The position numbers and the translations under genes were made by a program. Below, one piece after another: positions 37,696-47,557 of a stretch of 64,000 bases of DNA. The notes beneath the pieces are model-generated. The model saw only the letters and a list, made by a program, of their open reading frames with translations, made no database searches and was not told the DNA's origin. This DNA comes from Siphonodentalium dalli (lineage: Eukaryota > Mollusca > Scaphopoda > Gadilida > Siphonodentaliidae): the NCBI GenBank assembly GCA_032622095.1, contig CP136067.1, positions 49,577,899 through 49,641,898 on the forward strand, given 5' to 3'. How positions within the stretch are numbered: the stretch's first letter is position 1; the number at the start of each line of letters is the position of its first letter.

Positions 37696-38672
37696 ATAGA
37701 ATCCAAAACGCGTGTACAGATTGAGCTCAAACTTCCTATGTAAGTGTCAAATCCCACCGACACGACCGTGGTCGCGGTTTAGAGAAGCTCAGAGCACCCG
37801 TTCTCCAATCTCAAATCACCGCAAAGGCACGGCGGGGGTTAATCAAGTGATTATTTAATGAGCGTTTGTTTTTGACGCATCTCTATAAAGAGCGTCTGTT
37901 TCCCATTCAACGTTATTCGCATCTGCAGAGTTATACGGGAACGCAAACGTTATCGCTCGAAATTTATTCCCTGCGAGCACGGATGGCGCGCTCTGTTTTT
38001 ACAGTATATACCTTCGGTATATACCGAAATCATCCCAGATAATCACAAATATAGCATCAGATTTCTCCCCAGATATACCGTTATAAAGCTACTGGAATCT
38101 GCCAATCTACTGGAAATTCCAGGGAATGCCGATTGAGCTCAAACTTGCTACCTACGGGAAGTGTCATATATATGAGTGTGTCCTTTATAGACTCTAACCG
38201 ATTGAGCTCAAACTTGCTAAATAAGAAAATAGCCACCAAGCCGTAAATATCAACAACAACGATATTACTAAATACACGTTTTCGGCAATGTGAGAGTTTT
38301 CGGGGAGCCGTGATGCCAACAACAATGACCCGAAGACAGATTTCCCGACGGGAAGCGTTTGTTTTAAATTCAATGCAATGTTATCGTAGAGAGATTTCAC
38401 GAAACAAAGAATGCGTTGTCTGTCGTTCCTAGGAAGGGGGGGGGGGGATTTCTACGGGTAAATTTTTCCGCCAGAAACAAAAAAATTAATTAAAACAATT
38501 TACAATTTAATTAAAACAATTCAGAGACAAAATATATTAAATTTAAAAAACATTAAATTCATATTCAAAAATAAAAAACAAAAATAAATAAAAACAAAAT
38601 AATTACAAAAATGTCATGTTTCTGAAACAAAGCCATGGGACGAATGCCGCCAGTGGCGGGCTAACCTGCTAG
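37640..38672 (+). mobile_element. Helitron-like non-autonomous element 2
   Basis: It shares its 3' end with element 1: CCGCC-AGT-GGCGG (38647-38659), then GCTAACCTGCTAG ending at 38672 and a flanking T. The stem is conserved while the loop differs. The 5' part starts near a (GT)n run (37661-37691) and ACTTCATA, as element 1 does. The body contains the phrase TTGAGCTCAAACTTGCTA twice, plus AT-rich filler. No ORF. Confidence 0.6.
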
Positions 38673-38789
38673 TACTGTATAATTGGTAACTTCGAAGTCT
38701 AGTTTTCACACGTTCACGTTGTTTCATAGAGGCAGAATGTTTTATTTATTTATAAAGTTTATTTATAAAGTTAGCGACTTAGGAAAAGT

Positions 38790-39578
38790 TCAATTTGGAA
38801 ATCGTTTAGATAAAATTATGAATTTTTGGACCCTCATAAATAAATCTATTATCTCTTCCAATGATAGTTTGTGGCTTCCATGTAGCAAGGTTTTTACTCC
38901 TGGTCTTGTTATTAATCCCCCAAAACACCTATCTCTTTCAACCAAATATCTGCGACAATAAAAAAGAAAATGTTCTGATGTTTCTTTGGCACCACAAATA
39001 CACAACGGACTATCTCTCAGATGGTTGCTGAAAAGATCATAGTTTAAATTACTGCATTCCAGTCTTAATCGGCAATGGTATATTTGACTTGCTCTCGTAT
39101 ATGCATATTCCAAGTATCTAGGACGCTCTTTGAGGTCACTATTCAAAAATGTTTTGAAGTCTGAGAGTGTTTCACATTTCCTCACTTCTGGTTTTAACTC
39201 GTTCCAAAGATTGATTGTGTGTGGAAGAAATGATTTCTGATAAGTAACTGAGTTGCAGAAAGGTACTCTAAGATCATCTGATCTCGTGTCATATCCACTA
39301 GTACTCGATATTGTATTCGGAACAGCATTGTATAGATAAGGGGGAGTGAGTTTTTTCGTCATTTTAAAAAAGAGCATGAGTTTAGTCTTTACTCTCCGTT
39401 TTGATAATTTTTCCCACCCAACTTCTTGAAGAACTGTGCATTTATTACAACTTCTTGTTCCACCGGTTACTATTCTAGCGGCTTCGTACTGAATATCTTC
39501 TAGTGAATCGGCTTCTTCGCCTGTACAATTGTCCCATACCGAGGAAGCATATTCCAAGACGGGACGAATATAGGACAA
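38790..39578 (-). pseudogene. CR1/Jockey-like ORF2 C-terminal part (3' half of a split element)
   Basis: Minus strand: SYIRPVLEYASSVWDNCT, then the thumb and a C-terminal zinc knuckle (LCICGAKETSEHFLFYC), ending at 38790 with a 3' UTR to about 38690. It starts exactly where the minus-strand RT at 41804-42225 stops (LERIYLSYI), so the two are halves of one protein. The frame is open to the breakpoint. Residues before SYIRP in this ORF derive from the inserted plus-strand element. Confidence 0.9.
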
Positions 39579-41803
39579 TAGTGCCAATTCATAAAAAAGA
39601 AGACAGGAGTAAAATGTCTAACTATAGGCCTGTATCACTGCTCAGCTGTATATCAAAGGTGTTTGAGAAATGTATATATAAAAAAATTTGGGACTTTTTA
39701 ACACTTAATGGACTAGTATCAAATTTACAGTCAGGATTTGTCCGTGGTGATTCCACTGTCTTTCAACTCACCGATATCTACGATTACATTGCAGACTCAT
39801 TGGACCAAGGTAAAGAAATAAGATCTGTCTTCTGTGACGTTAGCAAAGCGTTTGATAAAGTATGGCACACAGGTTTATTGTACAAACTTGAACGTATTGG
39901 TATCACTGGTAAATTACTTCACTTGATCGAGAGTTATCTAAGTCAACGCCAACAACGAGTAATAATTGACAATGAAAACTCAGATTGGAAACCCGTACAA
40001 GCAGGTGTTCCCCAAGGATCTATACTTGGACCTTTACTATTTATAGTTTATATAAACGATATATCTGAAAATGTTACTTGTCACATCCGACTTTTTGCTG
40101 ACGATACATCCATGTTTCTTACTATAGAAGATCCAGACAGAGCAGCAGATATGATGAATATGGATATCGCGAGACTAGCTAATTGGGCACATCAGTGGCT
40201 TGTTACTTTTAATCCTCAAAAAACTGAATCTCTTCTCATCTCCAGAAAGCGAACACCCATAGCCCACCCACCACTTCAGATGTCCAATTCTATTATCACA
40301 GAAGTTAGCTCGCATAAACACTTAGGATTAACATTTGACAATCAAGCGAAATGGGGTGACCACATAGATGATATTACTGATAGAGCTTGGAAGAAAATTA
40401 ATATAATGCGAATGCATAGATTTTCGCTGAATAGAAAAACCCTTCAAAAAATATATTTCTCTTACATTCGTCCAATCATAGAATATGCTGCACCAGTATG
40501 GGACAATTGTACATGTGAATTGAGCACACGACTTGAAAAAATTCAATTTGAAGCAGCAAGGATCGTTTCAGGAGCCACGCGTAGCACTAACAATAGCGAC
40601 CTTCTATCTGAACTTGGGTGGGAAACATTAGCAGAAAGGAGAAAAAAATTTAAACTACATCAGTTTTATAAAATGTTTGTTAGATCATCACCATCCTATT
40701 TATACAACATGATCAACACCGATACCCCGGGTTCCCAGAGATATAATTTTAGGAGAAAAGACTTAAGACCTCCGCAAGCTGACAACTCGGCATATATGAA
40801 CACCTTCCTTCCATCTGCTACTCGCCTGTGGAATGTGTTAACACCCGAAACTAAAAGCGCAAAGTCTTTAGAGATATTCAAGTCACGACTAGATATAGAA
40901 AAACGGAGAAATTCATTGAAAGTCCAACATTTTGATTATTGTTTAAATCGCGAAACCCAAATATTCCATGCCCGTTTAAGACTCAAGTGTAGTAATCTAA
41001 ATCGTGACCTTCGTGAAAACCATTTACGCGATTGTGACAAATGTGTATGCGGGGATGTAGAAAGCGCTGAACACTTTCTATTATTCTGTCAAAGATATAC
41101 TCAACTCAGGTCTGACTCATTCTCAAATATTGACCCGACTTTCTTAACTACCAAGATCTTACTCAAAGGCATACCATTGCTATCATCTGAAATAAATAAT
41201 GAAATATTCCGAGCTACGCAATACTTCATTCAAAAAAGCGGACGTTTCAAACAATACACTAACAATTCAACGGCATAGCAACGATAACCCATGGAGTTTT
41301 CATATTTAGTTTTCATGTTTAGTTTCCATATTTAGTTTCCACATTTATTTTCAAAACAATTCATTTTCAAAATAATTCTTTCCACAAGTTAGTCTAAAAA
41401 TGTTCATAACAGTGGTACCGACTTTTCTTTCACATACAAGCTCTTTATTTCCATCGCTTCACCTATCTCTGTCTCGTATTCCTTGTGAATACACCCCTCT
41501 CATTATTATCCACATAAGCTTATTTATCATTTCAACACTTATTGTAAACTCGTCTGTACATCATAATATTAATATACCATCACTTCTTAAACCTATTGTT
41601 TCTCTAACTCGACCATTTGCCATTCGCTCGATCTTCCTTGATTTCTACAATTTTTCTACTTGTCTGAGGAGATAGCTCAACAAAAGCACATATCTGCTTG
41701 CTGCTAAATCCTCTTCCCCTTTTCTATTCTACTCATGTTTCCATCATCTAAATGTTGTTCATCATAAATGTAATATTGGGGCTAATAAATATTGTTTAAA
41801 TCA
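39579..41803 (+). mobile_element. 5'-truncated CR1/Jockey-like element, nested, 12-bp TSD
   Basis: It is bounded by direct repeats AATATAGGACAA at 39567-39578 and 41804-41815. Outside them the minus-strand element is continuous. The body is the RT part of ORF2 plus a 3' UTR of about 525 bp with AATAAA near its end (41786-41791). No EN or ORF1, so it is a standard 5'-truncated insertion. Its coding region is undamaged, implying recent arrival. Confidence 0.93.
39581..41278 (+). CDS. Reverse transcriptase domain of CR1/Jockey-like ORF2 (N-truncated)
   Basis: About 565 codons are open without a stop. Motifs in order: IVPIHKKED and NYRPVSLLS (fingers), FCDVSKAFDKVWH (motif A), AGVPQGSILGPLLF (motif B), RLFADDTSMF (motif C, catalytic Asp pair), HKHLGLTF and SYIRPIIEYAAPVWD (thumb), RLRLKCSNLN, and a C-terminal zinc knuckle (CVCGDVESAEHFLLFC). 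It would copy element RNA by target-primed reverse transcription. The first 26 codons of the longer open frame (39503-39580) are antisense to the host element and not part of this protein. Without EN and a promoter it cannot act autonomously. Confidence 0.92.
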   Translation: MPIHKKEDRSKMSNYRPVSLLSCISKVFEKCIYKKIWDFLTLNGLVSNLQSGFVRGDSTVFQLTDIYDYIADSLDQGKEIRSVFCDVSKAFDKVWHTGLLYKLERIGITGKLLHLIESYLSQRQQRVIIDNENSDWKPVQAGVPQGSILGPLLFIVYINDISENVTCHIRLFADDTSMFLTIEDPDRAADMMNMDIARLANWAHQWLVTFNPQKTESLLISRKRTPIAHPPLQMSNSIITEVSSHKHLGLTFDNQAKWGDHIDDITDRAWKKINIMRMHRFSLNRKTLQKIYFSYIRPIIEYAAPVWDNCTCELSTRLEKIQFEAARIVSGATRSTNNSDLLSELGWETLAERRKKFKLHQFYKMFVRSSPSYLYNMINTDTPGSQRYNFRRKDLRPPQADNSAYMNTFLPSATRLWNVLTPETKSAKSLEIFKSRLDIEKRRNSLKVQHFDYCLNRETQIFHARLRLKCSNLNRDLRENHLRDCDKCVCGDVESAEHFLLFCQRYTQLRSDSFSNIDPTFLTTKILLKGIPLLSSEINNEIFRATQYFIQKSGRFKQYTNNSTA

Positions 41804-43905
41804 ATATAGGACAAGTAAATTCTTTCTAGAGTTCTTCTATCAAGGATAAATTTATACTTCCTCAGTATGTACAATCTTTTGGACGCTCGGTTTTCAATAT
41901 CTTCTATATGGTCTTTCCATTTACCCTGTCGGTTGAATGTCAGACCCAAATGTTTATGTGTGTCTACCTCATTTATTCTCTCGTTTGACATGTTTAGTAC
42001 TGGTTGGTCAATAGGTATTTGTTTCCACGAAACAAGCACGGATTCTGTTTTCAATGGGTTGAATTTAACTGCCCAGGTCTTTGACCAGTTGAATATTTTG
42101 TGTAGGTCTGAATTGATCAAATCTGCAGCAATTGTGGGATCTTCTATAGCAATATAAAGTGATGTATCATCCGCAAATAATCTTATATTACATGTAATTC
42201 CCTCGACTATGTCGTTTATATACACGAGAAATAGGAGAGGGCCGATTATTTATCCTTGAGGCACTCCTGTTGTAACGTCTTTCCATGGCGAATTAAAGTT
42301 AGAAATTGTTACTCTTTGTTGTCTACAATCAAGATAGTTTTCAAGTAGTTTTAAAAGCTTCCCAGTTATCCCCGTTCTTTTAAGTTTAAAGAGGAGACCC
42401 CTGTGCCAAACCTTATCGAACGCCTTGCTTATATCGCAGAATACACCCCTTATTTCCCTCCCATCGTCAAGGGCTGAGATAATATAATGGTAAATATCGA
42501 TCAATTGGAATACTGTGCTATCGTTCGGTGTAAATCCCGACTGTAGGTCGGTTAAAAGCTTATTCTTCGTAGGTATTTTGATATATGATAGAATAGACAT
42601 TTCTCGAAGACCTTAGACAGACAACTGAGTAAGGATACTGGTCGATAATTGGATGGATCGCTGGGATCTCCATTTTTGAAAATTGGGCATACGTTTGCCT
42701 TTTTCCATTCTGAAGGAAAATACGACCGTTCAATGAAAACCCTGAAAGAGAATGCTAGTGGTTTAGCTAGTGATATCGAACAATTTTTTAATACTTTGGA
42801 ACTAATACCATCGTATCCGGCCGCTTTCGATGTCTTGATTGAGTTTAAACTTTCGAGTACACGTTCATCAGATATTTCAATGTCGCTCAGGCGCTTAACC
42901 GTTAACCAATCAAAGATGGGTAACTCTAACTTATCTTCATCAGGTAAGGAGGAGATTTTACAAAAATAGTTATTTAATAAGTCTGCCTTTTCTTCATTTT
43001 CGGTTATTATAATCTGGTCAGTTTTTAGGGCTGGTATTGGTTTAGGTTCTGGTTTCATGAGGTGGTTTAATGTTTTCCACCAGAGTGAGGAATCAGTGAA
43101 ACAACTACCCAGTATTGACTGTGTTTTCTCCAGAGACTTTTGCTTGGAACGTCTTATTTTTGCTATAACTTCATTTCTTTTCTTTTTATAATTCGTCCAC
43201 GCTTCAATTGTTTCTCTTTGTTTTGCCAATTTGTAGTAACGTCTCCTTTGTCTCATAAGTTTTCGAATTTCACATGTTAACCATTCAGGTTCATTGTGTC
43301 GAACTATTACGAGTTTATTTGGTATATATAGATTCGCGGTGTCAATTATTTTTTTCGTTAGAGCTTCTGCTATTTCATCAGATCGAATTGCTGAGAGATC
43401 TCTCTTAAAGTCCCACGCGTTGAAGGCATTATTCATTGCGGAGTAATCGGCTCGATTATAATCCCATATCCTTCTTTTCATGATTTCACTCGGCTTCTTA
43501 AATTTCAAATTCAAACGTAGCAAGATTGGACAATGAAACCGAGTTAAATCCGAAAAGAATGGATCTAAGATTTCATTCGGTTCAACAACCTCAGGGGTAT
43601 TTGTAAAATATAAGTCTATGAGAGAAGAAGAACTTTCTGTGAAATATGTAGCTTGTTTAATTATTTGCTTTAGGCCAAAGCGCTGATAAATATATTTAAT
43701 TGGTTTTGTTTCTAATGGTATTTGGTTTGAATTAAAATCTCCAGTTATTATAACATGTGGGATATTAGTACGATCGCCCAACGCCAAGTCAATATTTGTA
43801 TATATATTTTCCCATATACTGATGGGTGTATTTGGTGGTCTATAAAACGTACCAAGCAAAAATCTCATTGTGGATGTTTCAATCTCTAGCCATACGCTCT
43901 CTCTT
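41804..43905 (-). pseudogene. CR1/Jockey-like ORF2, EN C-terminal part and RT N-terminal half
   Basis: It begins inside the EN domain (ESVWLEIET, then LLGTFYRPPN, VIITGDFNS). Linker and RT follow: SIKTSKAAGYDGISSKVL, NYRPVSLLSCLSKVFEKC, motif A (FCDISKAFDKVWH), motif B (TGVPQG followed by a TAA where family members have Ser), motif C (RLFADDTSLY) and thumb up to LERIYLSYI. Damage: one frameshift around 42560-42600, the nonsense codon near 42250, and loss of about 80-100 EN N-terminal residues at the ORF1 junction. The 3' half continues at 38790-39578. Confidence 0.92.
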
Positions 43906-44604
43906 GCTTTAGTTGGGCTTTAAGATTGTCTATGCCCATGCATTTGGCACTTTGAATCCTTTCGTAGGCTAGATCCAAGGACGAGTGCTTGGACACTAAG
44001 CCATCGATTGCGGATGAATTTGATGAAGACATCTTCGATAGGGCGTCGACTGTTTTTGTCAGAGTGCAAACAGTCTCCGACATTTCCAGTTGCGTGCTTT
44101 TGATGGTCGTGAGTCCTGTATCTATTCCAGATACCTTCTCTTGGTGAGACCGAGTGTTCGCTTTCATCAATGTGAGCTCAGTCAATGCGGAAGCAAGTTT
44201 CTCCTGAATACAAACAGCATTACACGGGCAGGTTGACGCAGGCGACTGGGCACTTTCAGGTGGTGCTGAATCATTGGGCTGAGTCGTCCTCGAAATGCAC
44301 TCGCGGATTTCATCAAATGGTCCTCCGTGTATGAACTGGGTAAGGCTATAAATATCCTTAGCTAGTTTTGTCTCCAGTGGAACTCACCCGCGTTTGGCTG
44401 GGAGGCGTGGTTTCGGTTTATATGTCCAAAGGTCAGCGTAAGTGTCCCGTGCCTCCGCGAAGACTTGCTGTCGGGCAGATTCCAGATTAACTGGGCCCGG
44501 GATCTTCAGAATAGGATTGCTGATCAATGATTCCTTTGGGAGGTGGATATTTCCTTCTATGTCACATTCCACGTATGGGTCCTGTGGTGGTTGCTTTGAA
44601 TTCA
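43886..44604 (-). pseudogene. ORF1-like coiled-coil protein upstream of the split element
   Basis: A single frame runs from 44604 to 43886, broken only by TGA at 44384-44386. It reads DPYVECDIEGNIHLPKESL, TYADLWTYKPKPRLP, a Cys pair region (STCPCNAVC), then a helical, heptad-like segment (about 43890-44180) suggesting a coiled coil. It lies just 5' of, and in the same direction as, the EN-RT frame, where ORF1 is expected. Its 5' part is cut off by L1-like sequence at 44605. A GTGAGT after the TGA could be read as a splice donor, but the same frame stays open beyond it, so a nonsense mutation is simpler. A host-derived exon cannot be excluded. Confidence 0.55.
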
Positions 44605-46850
44605 GATCTGGTAATGCTATGAATAGGTGGGTAAGTTTAGGTAGTATACGAGATATGTTCCAACTTAAATGTTGGCTTTGCAAATAAACAATCAATCAAG
44701 ATTTGATCACTGTTATTCTTCCGATTGGTATTAATAGTCTATGTTTCCATGTTTCGATCATACGGTTTATGTCTACTAATGTTTTATCATAGTTGTGACT
44801 CAGCTTGCCTGGTCTGTATTGAACTGTATACCCAATAAATCGAAGGTATGAGAAAAGTTTAGATTTAGATCGGGATAAATACAATCCTTCCGACATGCGT
44901 ATGATCCTATCCACGACGCCTGACATTTGCTAGGGTAGATTCGCAAGCCAGATATGTTTGCAAAGTAGTCTAAGATGAGTGTCGTGTCGTCTGCGTACTG
45001 TGTTATTTTGTACTAATGATTGCCGAGGGTTATTCCTGCCATATTTCCATTTTGCTTCACCAAGAGAGATAAAATTTCTGCGCATATCAAACAAATATAC
45101 GGTGAGACAGGGTCACCTTGTCGACAGCCTCGGGAAAGACTGAAACTCCTTGAGATGTGGCCATTTATCAGAATTGATGAATTAATATTGTTGCAAAAAA
45201 TTGTAATCCATCTCTTTAATGATTCACCAAAATTGAACATATCTAAACAGTTCATAATGAATTTCCATGATACGGAATCAAATGCTTTTTCAAAATTTTG
45301 AGAAGGTGTGGGCCTTGTTTTTGTGTCATAGAAAGCTCACCATCAACGAGGGATTCATTTAGCGATTCACACAGCAGTTGACCGAGGTCAGTCCAGAACA
45401 ATTTCCAGAACTCATAAGGATAGCCATCTAAGCCGGAAGATTTTTCCGTTTTTCGATTTTTTTAGTGCCATCGTTAGTTCACCTAGAGTTATCGGGCCTT
45501 CTATACTTTGGGATGCCTCGGGCGATAGTCTTGAATATTCACCTTGATCCAATATTGATTTGTAATCAAAGTCTATTGTTTTTTTTGACGAGTACAAGGT
45601 TTGGTAGAAATTTCGTGTTTCATTTAAAATTTCATTTTGTTTTGTTAACTTTTTTCCGTTTGAATCCTCCAAGAATGCCAGGGTTTTTTATATATATAGT
45701 TTCGTTTTCTAAATTCAGAAAGTATTTCGTTGGTTTTTCTCCCTGCTCAATCCACTTTGTTTACGATCTCATCATTGCTCCTTGGGTAGCTTCTATTCTC
45801 ATTTCATGGAGTTCAGGGTTAATGTTTTGAATTTGTTCCATTATACTGGCCTTCTTATTTAAATCAACTGAACATTTATCAATGGAAATTTCTAGTTCAT
45901 TTTTTATTTTTATTTTTTCGCTCACGCTTGCGTTTAGCCGAATACGCCACTGTTTGACCGCTGATATCGAGGAGAATTGCGTCAAGAAATAGTTGTTTGC
46001 CAATTTCGCATCTATTTGAGGTGGAATCCGCTTCACCGCGTCTGATATATTTGTATCTACATTTGTTTGATTCTATGATAGATTTAACCAATTCTATATA
46101 TTTTTCTTCGCGTAAGAGAGAAGTATTGAATTTCCAAAAACCCTGGCCTCTCTTGATATTATTCAGCGCTAAAGATAGAGTAATAATAGAGTGATCTGAT
46201 CTATATCCTGGTAATATATCTGGGCCCGCTCCTGTGATACTAATTAGGTCATTTGATATCAGGAAATAATCAAGTCTTGCCATTTTAATTGGAGATCTTC
46301 TCCTCCAGGTGTATCGCTTCTCATTTTCATTATTAAGGCTCCATACATCTACAAGTTCGAGTCTAGTCTGTCGACAAGTGGTTCCACTGCTTTTAATGCT
46401 TTTGGGTTATTTATATGTTTATAATTATAAGTATCCATGTTTTGGTCGCGAGCTAAATTCCAGTCCCCACAAATGATAACTTGTGTGTTGCCAATATCAA
46501 GAATTTTATTTTTGAGTTGAAGATAGAAATCTGGATTATCTTCGTTTGGTCTGTAGATATTTGCAAGAGTTACTCTCATTTTTTCAAAAGTCATGTCTAG
46601 TATAATAAAGTTTCCGTTGTCATCCTTTAATATGTATATGATAGTCAAAGTTATTGTTGAAAAGAATTGCTACTCCGCGTGATTGGGATTTGTAAGAAGC
46701 TGCTTCAATTTTGAAGCCCCATTCGGTAGATTTCGGTATCGATATCTCGACATCGCTGCGTTCAATTTCGCCGAGTTATATGTCAAATGAAAGGGAATTT
46801 TATTGCCAATAAGACACATCTGAGGATATTTTTGCCTGCAATTATCGATT
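44605..46850 (-). pseudogene. L1-like retrotransposon, copy 2 (3'-truncated)
   Basis: Minus-strand order: EN N-terminal part (YKSQSRGVAILFNNNF, about 46640-46700), LANIYRPN and VIICGDWN (46349-46648), ARLDYFLIS and GYRSDHSIITL (46283-45897), linker, then RT (SINGHISRSFSLSRGCRQGDP with SPYICLICAEILS, 45255-45013; a short word is read before SINGH), and IETWKHRLLIPIGRITVIKS (44926-44696). It ends abruptly at 44605 just after the THLFIALPD block, so the zinc-knuckle region is gone. Frameshifts are frequent. Relative to copy 1 it keeps the RT core but lacks about 39 bp near 44972, and has a 44-bp insertion at 44655-44698. Confidence 0.88.
44655..44698 (+). mobile_element. 44-bp retroelement tail inserted in L1-like copy 2, AGAT TSD
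   Basis: Copy 1 of the L1-like element is uninterrupted at the matching point (GAGATTTGATCACTG). In copy 2, 44 bp ending in CAAATAAACAATCAATCA lie between AGAT (44651-44654) and AGAT (44699-44702). A short AATAAA-bearing tail flanked by a small duplication suggests an extremely 5'-truncated retrotransposition. Confidence 0.6.
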
Positions 46851-46915
46851 TCTAGAACTTATTAGGGCTTTGACAGTTTGTGTGGTTTTAAACCAAAATC
46901 AATACTTTCAACCTT

Positions 46916-47238
46916 GTCACTAGTATAGTCGATATTGGTATTTTAGTCATTTTCCCCAGGGGCCTGTAGTACTGATCATATTATTATGCTACTTTGATAT
47001 ATCCTCGGGCTAATAGGTTCACATTGGACCTGAATACTGACATTGGTTCATATTGGACTTACTTGGTTCTGATATAGCCCATAATGGACGTATACCCGTC
47101 GTTATAACCTACGACAGGGTACCCTGAGTCACCACACCAAATTTGTTTGAAATCGGACCAGTAGTCTGGGAGATAAATCCGGACAGACAGACGGACAGAC
47201 AGATCCTACTCTTGTGTGTGTATATATATATATATATT
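46916..47238. repeat. Left ~320-bp direct repeat flanking the PLE pair
   Basis: From GTCACTAGTATAGTCGATAT to the (TA)n run this is identical, as far as read, to 55568-55890. It contains CAAATTTGTTTGAAATCGGA and GACAGACAGACGGACAGACA. Diverged relatives lie at 56195-56290 and, inverted, at 63285-63440, so the sequence is also a dispersed repeat. Here it most likely marks the target duplicated on PLE insertion. Confidence 0.9.
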
Positions 47239-47557
47239 TTGAAAGTGTGGAGAGCGCGGGCACAGGTCGGAATCCGATTTCTTATGTAATTATTTCTATG
47301 GAACTAGCTAAATTTTTTTAGGTTGTGTCGGAAATTGACATAAATTTTGTTAGGTTGTGTCAGAAATTGACATAAATTTTGTTAGGTTGTGTCGGAAATT
47401 GACATTGAATAATTTGTTGAGCATTGTTGTCATTCAAAGATGGAACTAGCTAAATTTGTTTGGGTTGTGTCGGAAATTGACATAAAATATTGTGTTGAGC
47501 ACAAACTAAGGATAATGGTGTTGACATAAGCTAAAAGCTAATTGAACTGCGTGTTAA

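Noticed and set aside
38790-41803. Twin-priming (5' inversion) as explanation for opposite LINE segments
   Set aside because: The inverted segments overlap in coding content and differ in sequence, and a 12-bp TSD plus rejoined reading frame shows nested insertion instead.
44380-44390. Splice donor GTGAGT after the ORF1-like fragment
   Set aside because: The same frame is open on both sides of the TGA, so one nonsense mutation in a retroelement ORF is simpler than an intron.
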